Source: Deuterostichococcus epilithicus | Lineage: Eukaryota > Chlorophyta > Trebouxiophyceae > Prasiolales > Stichococcaceae | NCBI GenBank assembly: GCA_033439295.1 | Contig: JAVTLE010000023.1 | Span: forward strand, 248,001 to 312,000 | Length of the DNA: 64,000 bases | Direction of reading: 5' to 3' | In this document: piece by piece, positions 48,645-60,200 of the stretch | Layout: every line of letters starts with the position of its first letter | Numbering within the stretch: the stretch's first letter is position 1 | Notes under the pieces: model-generated | The model's database searches: none | The model's input: the letters and a program-made list of their open reading frames with translations, nothing else | Told to the model about the DNA's origin: nothing | Made by a program: the position numbers and the translations under genes

Positions 48645-51600
48645 ATGCTGGCCTGCCGCCGCAGTGCGTGCATGGCGGCGGCGTCACAGCTTGGGTGGCG
48701 GCAGTCTGCGCTGCCCGCCTGCATGCACATAGCCGGATGCCAGCCCACATGGGCAGCGCCAAGCATATGTGGCGCCGGCAGTGGCGCGCCGTCCACAGCG
48801 CCGCAAAGCTGCCCTTGCCGCCTGCATGCGCGGGCGTGCCGGGCGGCGCCGCAGCGCCAGCAGCAAACTTCAAGCAGTGAGCCACACCTTCGGCGCCACA
48901 TAGCGTGCCTGGCCGCGTGCAGCTCCAGCCATGCGCTGGGCGGCGCATGGACCAGCTGCGGCGGCAGCAGAAGCCTGGCGGCTTGGGGCGAGCCAGCGTT
49001 TGCTGGTGGCAGCGGCAGCGGCAGCGGCAGCGGCGCCACCGGCGGCTTCAGCAGCGACGGCAGGAACAGCAGCTGCAGCCTGCTTTTGGCGGGCCATGGC
49101 AGAGGTGCCGCAGCCTGGGGCCGGCGGAACGTTGCCGCCGCCGCCGGCCCAGCAGCCGGCAAGCGCGGCCTCAGGGCGGAGGCTCAGGCTGCTGAGGACG
49201 AGGGGGATGCAGAGGTAAACCCTGACCCCACAGCCGAAAACCTGAAGATACAGCTTTTACAGACGGCTGCCGGCGCACACATGAGCAGCGACGCGCATAA
49301 AGACTGTTGCAGGCGCTCGTGTGCATGGGAGCGGGCATGCAGTCAGGCCAACCCAGTCTTCTGTGCTCCACCAATGCGCCTGCATCCGCCGGCGCAGCGC
49401 GGCAAGCGGCAGCTGCACGGCTTGCCCGCTGCGCTGGCTGGCGCTGTAATCTTTTTTAAGCTTTTGTGGCAAAGGTCCCCTGCTTTGGACATTAATCCCA
49501 CATTAAATTTCAAACCAAAATGGCACTGGCAGTCCATGGCGTCGACGGTTAGGCAGCTAGAGACTCAACAAGCAACACTGTGAGAGTGACTCAGCAGCGC
49601 CTCCCGAAGGGAAAGTGCAGCAACCGAATCATGGCGCGCTGGAGGACGCATTTCCGGACGACCGGTGTGAGCCAGTGCACTTTGGGATTGGGCGCCCCAG
49701 CAGGAGCTTCCAGCTTCACAAGCTGCAGCGAATCCGGCTCTGGACGAGCAGAGCATCCTGCTGAAGACTGTTTTGCATTATGCCGTACAGGAGGACGGAT
49801 TTCTGGACGATCAGTATGAGCCGGTGCGCACGCGGTTTGGGCGTCCCAGCAAGACAGCATCCAAAAAGGAAGGTGGGAAGCTCATGACGACCGTCGGACA
49901 TCAGCGTGGCACGACGACACAACAGTGGTTGTCTGCGTCTCTGGGATGCTGCTGCTGTGTCCTAATTACCGGAGCTGGCAGCACATCTCTGCTGAATTGC
50001 AACACGAGTCGTTGGCCGCTGACGTGTGGCGTGACACGGTCGGCGTGCGTGCGGCTGCCGCGCAGCCAGCGGCGCTGCCGCAGCTGTCGGCAGCTGCACG
50101 GGCAGCCAAGAGGCACCCTTGCTGACAGGCAGTCCCTCGTCTCTGCTCACAGCGAACAAGCAGCTGGCGGCGGCGCAGCAGCTGGGCGCGCTGCCGCCGG
50201 GGCGGCTGCGGCCTCTGCTGCCGCTGCTCGGCGAGCGGGTGCTGGACGCTGTGATGCTCTCGCGCTCCCTCAAGCGCGGCAAGGTGCCACTCGAAGCCCC
50301 TGTACAGCTCTGCACGTCAAGCTGCCTCTGCCGGTGGCACAGTCCCGCTGCTGCTACAGGCTGACCATCCGCGGGGGTGTGGCAATGGCGGGCCGCGGCG
50401 GCGGCGGCCGGGCAGCACCACTTGAACGCCGCTGCTTGCAGCTGCAGCAGGCCCTGGTCTCGGAGCTGAAGTCACTTCGACAAACAAAAGAGTTGCTGCC
50501 TGTGTCTCTGATTCGGTGCTGCCAGCACCAAGTATACAATGCAGGCGCTGCAGCCGCGCTGGTGTCGATACTGCTGCGGCAGGAAGACATTGAGCGACGT
50601 CTGGACGGCAGTCGCCAATGCGCTCTACAAGAGTAATGCAGTCTTGCGCTGCGCCTGCAGGCACTGGCGCGGCAGCAGGCGCTGGTGGCCAAGCTGCTCC
50701 GGGAGCTGGAGCCCGCGACGCTGGACGAGCTGCAGACGCGGGTCGCGGCGTCGGCAGCGGGCCGCGAGGCCGGCGGCGGCTCCGCTGCGGCAGAGGCCCT
50801 CGCGTTGCGCTGGCGCCAGGCGCTGACGGGCGAGGCGGCCAACGGCACGGATAGTCGGGTGGGCGATGCTGCTGGCAGGATCGAGCCTGCTGGACATATA
50901 ACCTGTTGATTGTGTTGCAGCTGACAGGCGAGGCCGGCGGCGAGGCCGGCGGCGGCGGCAGCGCGACGGCGCGGTGGGCGGCTGCTGAAATAAGGCTGCT
51001 TGCGGGACCAAACCTGCTGCTTGTGAAACCTGTCGATTCTGTTGCAGCTGACGGGGTCGGTGTTGTGCTGCACTGTGGGAAAGGCAAGAGACTTTGCGCC
51101 GTCAGTGTAGCTCTTGTCGCGCACAGAAGTGGCCAGTTTGCCAGCCGGGTGAGTTTTCTCGTTGTCTCAACTGGCAAAATAGGCTGGCGGTGCGGAGCAG
51201 CCGGTCGGCCAGGAAGACGCGCAAGCCGCTGAAGCGGCGAGCTCGGCGGCTGAGGAGGAGGTCCTCGTGGCGGCAGCGGCGGCGCAGGTGGCAGGCGAGC
51301 AGCAGGGCTACTGTGATGTGTCCGAGCTGCGACGCCTCATCCGCCAGGCGCGGCAGGTAGTTACGATGTCCTCACATGGCTTCCGAGGCCAGGCTGTGCT
51401 TGCATGTCCGCCTGCAGCCGGGCGGCAGGGCCGCTGCGATGGGTCTGAGCTGAGCCGCCTCATCCGCCAGGCGCGGCAGGCTGGATCTCATGTTGTCCTG
51501 AGGCCAGATGGCACTCGCAAACCCGCCTGCAGCCGAGCAGCAGGGCTACTGCAAGGGGTCTGAGCTGCGCCGCCTCATCTGCCAGGGGCGGCATGCAGCG

Positions 51601-52236
51601 CATCCCTCTCCCTCATTAGCCATGGCAGCGAGTCAGCCTTGAAAGGCGCTGCAAAGCTGGCAGGGCTGCTACGACGTCGCCAACATGTGCCTGCTCATCC
51701 ACCTGGCGTCTTCAGGGGCACTTTGGTCTTGTGGAAGTCTTGATGCACGGGGGCGCAGCTGCGTTACCCTGTCTGGTTTCTTCGCGCAGTTGGGGCAGCC
51801 CTGCTGCTGATCATGGCTTAGAGGATGCCAGAGCATGTTCTGGCGCCAAAAGGCTGCTGCATCCTGCTCAGGCGCCGGCGCACTGGCAGCTGCTGCCAGC
51901 TGCTGACACCGCGGGGTCTGTCCAGGATCCATCATGTGTGCATGCATATGACGGGACCGGCGGCTGCAGGTCTGACATCACCCGAATCCAGAACCCTGGA
52001 GCCCATCCAGATTGGCCATGTTCCCGGGTTACGAAGAAGCTGTCCTGACACATGGCAGGAACAGGAAGCTTTCCTGAAGATGCTTCCTTGACACTTGGCA
52101 GGAACACGAGGCAGGCGGCCCGGCGGGCAGGGAGCGTCCCCGCGGCCGCAGCCGCGCGGGCCGGCGCCTGCTGGCTGAGCTGCGCCCGCTGGCGGCGGCG
52201 GCGGTCGTCCGCGGCGGCGCCCCGCCACGGCAGTGA
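48645..52236 (+). CDS. YjgA/DarP-family (DUF615) ribosome-associated protein, organelle-targeted
   Basis: 429 aa. Exons: 48645-49214, 49791-49872, 50153-50283, 50661-50858, 51183-51356, 52102-52236; phases agree and the total is whole codons. Residues 1-190 are Ala/Gly/Ser-rich with many Arg and few acids, a long plastid- or mitochondrion-type presequence. The rest follows the bacterial YjgA (DarP) order: RPSKTASKKEANKQ, then QQLGALPPGRLRPLLPLL, ERVLDAVMLSRSLKRGK, ALARQQALVAKLLRELEP, ALALRWRQALTG, DVSELRRLIRQARQEHEAG and a final basic LLAELRPL. In E. coli DarP assists late 50S subunit maturation, so a role in organelle large-subunit assembly is inferred. The acceptor of exon 5 is TAG and comparatively weak. 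Introns carry echoes of exons 2, 4, 5 and 6. Confidence 0.82.
49628..49715 (+). repeat. Echo of DarP-like exon 2
   Basis: GGAGGACGCATTTCCGGACGA, GAGCCAGTGCAC and TTTGGGATTGGGCGCCCCAGCA parallel the exon at 49791 (GAGGACGGATTTCTGGACGA, GAGCCGGTGCGC, TTTGGGCGTCCCAGCA). It keeps a partly readable frame but no acceptor. Confidence 0.88.
50435..50620 (+). repeat. Two echoes of DarP-like exon 4
   Basis: 50438-50490 (GCAGCAGGCCCTGGTCTCGGAGCTGAAG) and 50555-50615 (GCGCTGGTGTCGATACTGCTGCGGCAGGA) match the exon at 50675-50730 (CAGCAGGCGCTGGTGGCCAAGCTGCTCCGGGAG). Both are upstream on the same strand. Confidence 0.85.
50855..51065 (+). repeat. Tandem duplication of the end of DarP-like exon 4 and its intron
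   Basis: The block CTGAC(G/A)GG(C/G)..., GTGGGCG--GCTG, ACCTG(T/C)TG-TTGTG and TTGCAGCTGACAGG occurs three times (from 50822, 50925 and 51047), period about 100-125 bp. The copies contain the exon's LTGEA codons and a TTGCAG that could act as a decoy acceptor. Confidence 0.8.
51415..51705 (+). repeat. Three echoes of the end of DarP-like exon 5
   Basis: Copies at about 51425-51482, 51545-51595 and 51660-51710 repeat GGCTACTGTGATGTGTCCGAG and CTGCGACGCCTCATCCGCCAGGCGCGGCAG (51305-51356) with increasing decay. They read CDGSELSRLIRQARQ, CKGSELRRLICQGR and a remnant DVANMCLLI. This is the clearest graded series in the window. Confidence 0.93.
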
Positions 52237-52919
52237 GCCGCCGCAGCAGCAGCAGCACCAGCAGCAGCAGCTGCTAGCCTGCCACAACGACGGGCGGTGG
52301 CGGCACCCTGCCGGAGTGGCTTGCCGTGGCTGCTGCTCGACACAAGGTTGCAGATGCGGCCAGTCGGCTGGCAGTCCGTTGCACCAGGCAGCCGTGTATT
52401 GCCGATGTCAGCAGAGGGTCGTAGCGCGGAGTGGCGGTGTTGGCGGCAACAGGCAGCTTGACTTGCGTACTGCAGAGCACGTACTGGGGGTTCAGTTGGC
52501 AAATTCAGCTGCTGCCTCGTTCTAGGGCTCTTGCATTGTGTTGCTTCATTACATTGCTTCATTGTGAGAGCTCCGCAGCAGCCTGCATGAGGACGAGTTT
52601 CAGATTGCAGTGGGTAGTAGGGCTGTGTGTGCATCTTGGGACGCTACTGTTGTGAGCGGGGTTTTGTCGTTAGGAATCACAAACATTCCTACGGCGAATG
52701 CCACACGGTCACATGTCAGCTACATCGAAAGCCGTTGTGTGCTCTTCCATGATGGCATGTTTGCGCAAGCACATTGTACATTTGTACGATGTAGTGCAAC
52801 ATGCACTCGAATGCAGGCGGAACTATCAAATGGTGAGCCTAGTGGTGTTGACTCATCAAGAAGGTTTGCAAACGATCTCCCAGTTGCTCCTCCTAAGCAT
52901 TGCAGCAGACTTTCGGCGA
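52237..52919. other. 3' region of the DarP-like gene
   Basis: Contains a CAGCAGCAG-rich tract just after the stop (52240-52270). No separate gene was recognised. Confidence 0.4.
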
Positions 52920-53234
52920 TCACCGCCTGCTGCCAGCCGTTGTAAAACCGTCACCGCCGCCATCGCCGGCCGCCGCCGCCGCGCCCGGCGTTAGTGCATA
53001 GCCCTGAGGCCTTAGCCACTTGAGGCTACTGGCAACGCCCGGCTCGCGAATGACGCGGTTGATCACCGCTCGCGTCGCCTTGCCGGGGTGCGCGGTCAGC
53101 GCCGCCGCGCAGGCGTCGCGGACGTCCTGTGACGGCCTCGGCACCTTCTTCTTCCTAGTGATCTGATCCAGCCTGATCTGCCCGTACTCGTGCGTGCCGC
53201 CATCTCCTGATTTGCGCCTGCATCTGTTAGGGCA
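52920..53234 (-). CDS. Terminal exon of an unrecognised basic protein (partial model)
   Basis: After a CTAACAG acceptor (about 53235), a minus-strand frame of about 98 codons reads GTHEYGQIRLDQITRKKK, VPRPSQDVRDACAAAL, AVINRVIREPGVASSLKWL and a Gly/Ala-rich end before TGA at 52920. Composition is natural (mixed charge, few Cys) and unlike shadow frames. A possible upstream exon lies at 53300-53400 (MSIAVSFCVALAASCFVLVA, signal-like), but no phase-consistent junction was found. Function unknown; the Lys/Arg-rich stretch with helices might bind nucleic acid. Confidence 0.35.
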   Translation of the reverse strand, partial: CPNRCRRKSGDGGTHEYGQIRLDQITRKKKVPRPSQDVRDACAAALTAHPGKATRAVINRVIREPGVASSLKWLRPQGYALTPGAAAAAGDGGGDGFTTAGSRR

Positions 53235-54057
53235 ACACGTCCTGCCTGCGGTCATGCGGCGGTAGCAAGACAAAATCGTTAAGCGTACTCTAATCGTCAA
53301 GCGCAAGCGACAAGCACGAAACAACTCGCCGCTAATGCAACACAGAAGGACACCGCAATACTCATATGCGCGGAATCTGCATCATCAGGCTCCGGCGCTG
53401 CCAGCATCGAACAGTGTCGATCATGTGCATGATCGTGCGCATTGGCCTCAACGTTGCTGTAACACCGCGAATGAGCATCTGACGCGATGAGGCTGCCACC
53501 GCCGCTGAAGTTTTTCGCAAGCTGATTTAGTGAACGGATTGACTGGCAAACTGGCCACACGCATCACCAGGGGAGATGCGGTTTGACATCAGTGTGCCAA
53601 CACGATGGCAATTTGTCGATGCCAGCCGCACTGTGTTGCGCTGCATTATGATTTAATGAAATGATCCAGTTCGTATCAACCGAATTTCAGTCACGCAATC
53701 GACTGCAAGTCTGTTGATAACCACGAAAGCTGCCGCAGAGTCTGACGGACCGTTCGAGACCGCATGAGACGCCAGGAGTCTCCCTTTGATCGCCAAACTG
53801 CTATTCAGACTCTTGGAGGGCGTAAGCATCTCCGCTGCACGCGACGCTTTGCCTCCCCGCTGAAGCGACCAGAGTTCGCAAGAGGCGCTTGTTCGATGAC
53901 GTCCCACCATAGAATGGCATTGTACGTCGGCAACTGTCGCTTATAGAAGCTTTCATATACAACAGAAAGCTCTGCCGCTCCTGCACCTCGCCCGGTGTGA
54001 CACGTGAGCGTGAGCAAGCCAGATTGTTAAATAAACTTTTAACCCCTTGGTGATTAG

Positions 54058-55499
54058 GCCCTCCAGCCCTGAGCACTGTCACGCCGGATCCAAGCATCCA
54101 GTAAGTTTTCAGGATCAAAGGACTTCTCTGTCTCACAGCACGACCTGGGCCGGCAGCTTCGCTGTCGTGGTCATCGTGGAAATTGACCTACCCGTCAACA
54201 CCGTAAGCGAAGTCGAAAGATCAGATGACGACGCGACGGGCTGCTGCCGCGCTGACCATCGCGTTGTTATACCCGGTATTGCTTCAGGCAGCTTGGACAC
54301 CAGCAGGACTTCAGCACTTTGAGGTGCTCTGCAAAGTTGATAAGTACGTCAGCTCAAGCTGACGTCGCAATGTTGTCTGCTGATCGGTTGAAGCCGATTC
54401 TTGGACGACCTGGTATAATATTCACAAAGTTTGCCGTCCTTACGTCTCTGCGTGTGCAGGCGTCGCCAAATTGTCACCGCAACAGGGCACATGCCTGCCC
54501 AGTTCGACTCACAACGCGATTGTGCTTATGATCGCAGGAGGTTCTGCTGCATGCAAGGGGCTTGGCACAGTCTGTTAGTACGGCTGACACCAATGCCACC
54601 AACAGCGCCGACGTGAACAGCCCGTCAGGAGCCGGCGCGTCACCACTTGGTGAGCTTCCAAATTGCCCGCTGCACCCGCAGCAACCGTTCAAAAGGGGGA
54701 AGCCGTCAGCTGAAACCCCATCAGAAAAAGTTGAATCTGGCTAGATCTGCTGCGGTGTATCATGAAGCCTGGCGAATATGCAATTCGCTGATCATACCCT
54801 TGTCACCTGATGTATCATGGCAAGGACGCTGTCTGCACATGCAAGAGCATCACTGAAGCATTTCACCGGAAAAGGCCAAGGAAGTGGATGGGCCCGACGC
54901 GAATCTAAGTTCAGCATGTCCAGCTCCGCTGATCGTCATCCAGATAGGACCTTGATATTGATGCAACTTGCCGCGCAGTGGGCGCCACGACTGGAACCTC
55001 GGCGCCGACGGCGGAATCCGTATCCAGCGCAGGGCAGTCCGCCGCCAATGACACGGCGGCGCAGGCATCGACCGCAGGCACTGGCAGCGCCTCCGGCTCA
55101 GGCGCCTCGCCCATCGGTAAGCACGCACCTAAGGTCCTCCACCGGCTTCTCGGGTCGTTGTTCGGGCTCCTAGGAGGTGCAACACCTAGATGCTGCAGAG
55201 GCGTCATTGCAGCGCGGGCGCCCTGATTTAGCCGCACTTGTGGGCGCCGGCACTGGCAGTGCATGTGGATTGGATATGTGCACATAGGTGTACACACACC
55301 TGGCGCCTCGCACATCCGGCATAGCAATCGAGGTTGGATCGAGCAGCCTGACGCGTCGCTGTGCTGCAATGCAGTCGGGGCCGCAGACCCACCCCCAGAT
55401 GGGGGTGGCGGCGCACCTGCACCCCAGGCGGCATGGCGGCCGGGCTTCAGCGGCCTGGTTTTGTTGGCAGTTTGTGCCGCAGCGGTGGCGGCGCTGTAG
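54058..55499 (+). CDS. Ala/Ser/Thr-rich surface protein with C-terminal hydrophobic tail; 5' exon(s) not found
   Basis: Phase-consistent exons: 54058-54100, 54139-54202, 54538-54649, 54979-55116, 55375-55499; the ATG exon is missing from the model. The first two encode ALSTVTPDPSI and TTWAGSFAVVVIVEIDLPVNT; the next two are low-complexity (STADTNATNSADVNSPSGAG, GTSAPTAESVSSAGQ, TAGTGSASGSGASPI). The two exon ends GAGASPL and GSGASPI are near repeats, each followed by a split Gly/Val codon, suggesting one exon is a duplicate of the other. The C-terminus (APAPQAAWRPGFSGL then VLLAVCAAAVAAL and stop) has the form of a GPI-attachment signal. A heavily O-glycosylated cell-surface protein is the likely product; exact family unknown. 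Confidence 0.5.
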
Positions 55500-55981
55500 C
55501 TGAGCCAGCAGGCTCAGCATTGGCAACAACCGTTGATCTGCGATGCAGCGCGAAAGCTTGCGCTTTGAGGCTCTGTGTTGTCTCCTGTTGAATGCTCCCA
55601 CTGCTGGAAGGTACTGGGAGTTGTGGCTACCAGCACTTGGACTGTCCGCAGCATCCAGTTTCAGGATCGCAGTCACCCAACGCTCGACACCGAGCAATTC
55701 ATTGTACACGACGGCATTCTGCGAAGCCAGGGTGTGAGCAACCCGGTAGGTACTTGTTCATGCTGTGAACCACGTGAAGGGCTTGAAGCTTGTGTGAGCA
55801 GGCACTGCTGCAGGGGAACAGATTCAACGACCTTACTGCCTGCTCCCTCTGGAAACCTTCCAAGAAGTGTAGATCTCGGCAGCCAAGGTAGGGCAGGATG
55901 CGGCATCTGCAGCGTCAGAAGACAGTGACGACCGTTCCTGTCCTCCAGACTCGAAGATCCGGTCAGCACAGGGCCGCCGCA
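55500..55981. other. Spacer between convergent surface-protein gene and NAA30
   Basis: 480 bp between two stop codons. Presumably 3' UTRs. Nothing else was recognised. Confidence 0.45.
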
Positions 55982-58900
55982 TCACGCACAGCTCTCCACT
56001 CTCAGCGCCTCCACTTTCAGCGCCGCCACGTCCGCTTCTTGTGCTTCCAGCCGCCGGGCTTCGGCCTCCGCCTCAGTGGCGTCTGCCGCCGCATTGGTGC
56101 CTGGCGCCGCCGGCAGCAGCAATTTGAGCCGGAAGGCATCGGTGCCGCTCAGGTAGTACCTACATTTGCGGCATGGAGTATACATGCTTGTCACCATTAA
56201 AGACTAGACACTTGGTGGCAGCAGCAGCTCCAGCCAGGGGGCGTCCGTGCTGCTAGATGACTCCCTGCCGTTTTGCAGCATGCAGCACATCTGTTCAAGG
56301 TTGAGAAAGTGAACAGGATCTGCAAGCAAGCGGCTTCGGGTATCGAACAGGGCCCCTGAGTGACTGCACACACCGAGCGCATTGTGCATCGAGCCTGCTT
56401 GCAGCACGGAACACCAAAAGAATCGTGCACCAGCAGCCCTCAATATGGGTCACGCGGCTGGACCGCGCCATGGCCTTGCGTCACTGCTGACCATTGCGTC
56501 ACTGGTGGTCGTGATTGCTGACCGTCGCATCGAAGACTGCCATCATTGCTGCCGGTTCCGTACTATGGCATCCCTGCTGACCCCATTACTGCCAGGATGG
56601 GCCTGGACCCAGAACAGACTTGCCGATCCTCTAGCCACACGAGACTGTGCGCTGCAAAGCTGCTGAGGCTCTGCACCGCCAGTGCCACAACGCACGCTGC
56701 ACAGGGGCTGACTGGCAAAGCCAGCCGCCCCGATCCTCGCTCCGCCAAAATCGGGCAGGCCACGCACGTCATGGGGTGTGCGGCAGGCTCCGTATCAGGG
56801 AGTGGCAGGCTAGCTGAGGGGCAGGGGCGCCGGCGGCGCTGCACTGCTGGCGGAGTTGCACTGCTTGTTCTGAAAAGACAACGAGTTGAGTCCAGTGCCC
56901 CTCTGGCGTCTCGCCTTGAGCAGCGCGCACCGCTCGAGGCGCTTGTCGCGGATGAAGCCCAGGCCCTCGTACATCGCGAGCGCCCCGGCATTGTGCGTCT
57001 CCGCTTCCAGCACCACTTCCCGTGCACCCTGTGCCCTCATGCTGTCGATTGCCCGCCGCACCAGCTGCGTGCCTGCAGGTTTTAGGGTGTAGGGCCTGGT
57101 GTGGTCTGCATGTGGTCTAGCGTGACTTCGCATGCAAGACAGAGGGCAACCTTTAAGGGTGCCCAGCCACCGGAGATGCCTTGGATCTGATGGGAGCCCC
57201 CGCCGTAGTGCATACTCGCCCCCAGCACCGCCGAATGTGCCCTAGGAAGGGAATCTAGCCAAGAGCGCCAGGCCTGAAGCTATGAACCCTTCCCCAGCAC
57301 TCTCAGGGCGTCGACAGGCCTCCGCACACGCACACGATCAGGGCGGACCGCCACACCGCCAACTGCTTGTGGCCAAGTGCAGGCAGGGGCGCTGTGTAGG
57401 CAGCGACGCACCGATGCCAGCATCGCAAAGGGTATCAACGTTCAAAATCCTAAATCCCCGTATCGCACATGCCGGTGACCCGGCCAACGTGCAGGCAGGG
57501 GGCGCTGCCTGGGAGCCGGGGAGCAGCAGGCCAGCGCGGCACCGCACCGATGCCGGCGCCGCGGAAGGATTTGATGACGACCAGCATCGCGATGTAGCCG
57601 CGGACGGCGCCGCTGCACTTGTGGGGCTCCACCTGCGAGCACGACATGGGATGTCATTGATTACACGCCGCAGCTGAGTGAAATTGAGTGGAACGGCCGC
57701 GGTGCAACAGCACGCTGGGAGAGGCGTGCGAGCCACCGCAGACGCTCTGACACGAGCCCTTGTCGCAGTTCGGACAGCAGTCTGAACCCCAGCCACATGG
57801 CAGTCGCCGTCGCTCCAGCTGCACCCCTGCTGGAGGTGCCGCCAGCTCATAGCAGTTTTGGCGTCAGGTCGCCGTGCGCAAAGCCCCAAGCACGGAGCCG
57901 CGCATGCGTCAGGAAGCGAAAGCCACCCAAGGAGCCAAAAGCGCTTGGAAAATAGCCCCACCTTGGCGACTATGGTGCCAACCAGGCTGCCGTCCTCGCC
58001 GCACGCGAAGATGCACAGGCTGGGCCACTGATGTAGGAAGTACCTGCAGGAAGCAGGAGCGGAGGGTTTCATCTGGTCGCTTGCGTTCCACTGTTCACAT
58101 TGCTGGCACCACGCATGCGACCAACTGCAGCCGGCAGGGCCTTAGATGTTTGAAAAAAGGAGCGGAGCCCGGGCCGTTGTCGACATGGAGGGACAGGAAT
58201 TCGGCGACGCTGCAAGTACTTGGAACATAATGATGTCATCGTCAAGGAGTCACCCGTGCAGGCTTTCCTCTGACCTGTATGTGAAGATGGAGTAGGGTTC
58301 GCTCAGCTCCGCATCTATGAGCCGCATCACGTGAGGAAGGTCCTCCTCTCCTCGGTACTGCGCGGCAGCCAGGGTTTAGGGTTTATAAGACTCAGCGCCA
58401 GCAACGATACGGCTGCAGGCCTTACTGGGTGTTCCGCAGCGGACGTTTGCACGTTTGCTCCCGCCCAGAACAGCACCCCAGCCTCTGTTGGCGGACAGGT
58501 GTAGACCAGTCACAGCCATTGGCTGGCCGACGCGCCAGCCAATGAGGCGGCTATCGGTAAGGCCAAAATTGGGATGTTCCACAGGCCCATGTTTCGTTCC
58601 ACGCCTGATTGGCTTCGTCATGCCAAGGGCGTGCATGCACGGCGGGAAGGGCCAGTACCTCGCCTGCCTCTGCAGCCAGGCGCTGGACGCGGAACCGTGA
58701 AACCCAGGCCTACCTGTCTGTAGGTGACATGCCGGCATCGCTTGCCGTTACTGGCAAGGCCGCTGCCATCGCCGCCGCCGCCGTCGTCGTCTGATGCCCT
58801 GCCGACTGCTCGCCCTTTCGTGGGCGTGGCAGCACCGCCGCTGCCGCCGCCGCCGGTCCGGTCCCCACCGCCGCCAGTGCCGTTCTCATCTCGCTCAACG

Positions 58901-59106
58901 CCATTGCTTGATGCTGAGACCACAGCCTGGGGCCCAGCCGGAACTCCAGCGCCATGGAATGGTTCCGGCGACTGGCTGTCCTGTTCTGCAAAACCGGCGT
59001 CCGCTGCTGCCGTCCGTGACACTGCTGCCAGCGGCGACGGCTGCACATCCGACAGCGGCTTGGCTGCGGCCGTGTGGCTCTCGCCCGCTGCGGAAGCTGA
59101 TGGCAT
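55982..59106 (-). CDS. NAA30: N-alpha-acetyltransferase NAA30 (NatC catalytic subunit, MAK3-type), 6 exons
   Basis: Acetylates N-termini (typically Met followed by a hydrophobic residue) of nascent proteins as the NatC catalytic subunit in the cytosol. Exons in gene order: 59106-58714, 58357-58275, 58043-57962, 57632-57548, 57072-56931, 56159-55982; 320 aa. The first exon encodes a low-complexity Ala/Gly/Asp-rich extension ending RCRHVTYRQ. The GNAT domain (about 132-280) aligns along its length with plant and animal NAA30: [49 protein letters not shown], the acetyl-CoA loop FRGAGIGTQLV (R-x-x-G-x-G), [41 protein letters not shown] charged tail rich in Glu and Ala ([18 protein letters not shown]), probably helical, follows and is longer than usual. 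The ATG at 59106 is the first in frame. A 115-bp-period duplication lies in the intron around 57370-57512. Confidence 0.94.
57365..57545 (-). repeat. Tandem copies next to NAA30 exon 4
   Basis: AAGTGCAGGCAGGGGCGCTG (57371-57390) recurs as AACGTGCAGGCAGGGGGCGCTG (57486-57508). GACGCACCGATGCCAGCATCGC (57405-57426) recurs as CCGCACCGATGCCGGCGCCGC at 57541-57562, the latter being the end of the exon. The copies lie downstream of the exon in gene sense. Confidence 0.75.
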
Positions 59107-60200
59107 CGTGCTGGGCGCCGGCTGCTGCGACGGCTTGGAAACGATCAGGCAGCTGCCAGGCAATGCTGCGGCGGCCGCAGCCTAGTGGCGGTGCCCGATC
59201 CTTGAAAGGGGTGACAGCCGGTTTAGGAGCGTGTCTCCAGACTTAGACCAGCTGGAGCTTGTCTATCCTAATGTGGAAACCAAGTATAACACACGACGCA
59301 TCGGCTGGCAGCACAGGTGTGCGGGAGCATCGACTGCCATAGGACACCGATCCCGGACACTGACGGCTGGGTTTCCGGGCAACGTATGCCGTGTTGACGA
59401 GTAAACACTTCTTGGGCAGGCTAACAGCCACCCAAGGCACGGCGTCACCACCCGGCGCTACGAAGGAGAGGCTGCAAACTGGCAGAGCGTGCCGGCATGC
59501 AAAATGTGTGCTGCGAGGCAAAGCAGGTTTGAGACGCCCCGCGCAGCACGAGACTCGACTTTTGTTATGAAGGAGGCTCAGCCTGCTTCGGAACGCACAG
59601 GATATGAGCATCAATGAGCCGCGCATGGGCGAAATCGATGATGAATCAGCACTTGGATTCAGCATTCGTACAGAAATGCCAGCTCAGCAGAAGCCAGATG
59701 ACGTCCTCCCTGACAGCAAGAGGCGGCGTTGCACTGAGGAAGCAGCCGGACCAGACCATGATGATCGGGTCACACCCTATGCAGCCAGTCAGGCACATGC
59801 ACGGCGGCGCGCGGCGCGGAAAACACACCACAGGTCGTTTCAGCACGCTAGAGGTTGCATTCCAAGCTACCTGCCTAGCTACCTCCAGAAGGTATACAAG
59901 ACTTTTGAACAGTTGCCGGTGCAGCAACTGCCTCGTCAAAGCACCTTGAAGAACACTCCGAGCCTCCCTACAACTTTCCAATATCGCAAAGCTTGCGGCA
60001 TTGCGCATGCCCTCAACGGAGCCCAAAAGCATGATGGTGATGACACCACGTTGTCTGAGAGGCGGCATCATACGCCGAAAACGTTGCTGAATGTATACAA
60101 AGTTTCACTGCCCGAACTCCAAAGTATGCTAAAGCTGATGCTGATGCTGCTAACGCCTTGTTCGCCGGGTGGCGCCCCGCCGGCAGGCACAAAACAAATA
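59107..60200. promoter_or_regulatory. Upstream region of NAA30 and 3' flank of the membrane-protein gene
   Basis: 1.1 kb of visibly lower GC than neighbouring exons. Holds the NAA30 promoter. Contains the start of an ATG-initiated plus-strand frame listed separately. Confidence 0.4.

Noticed and set aside
50925-50980. Extra DarP-like coding exon starting LTGEAGGEAGG
   Set aside because: Its end would leave a phase that does not join exon 5, and it duplicates the end of exon 4, so it is treated as an echo.
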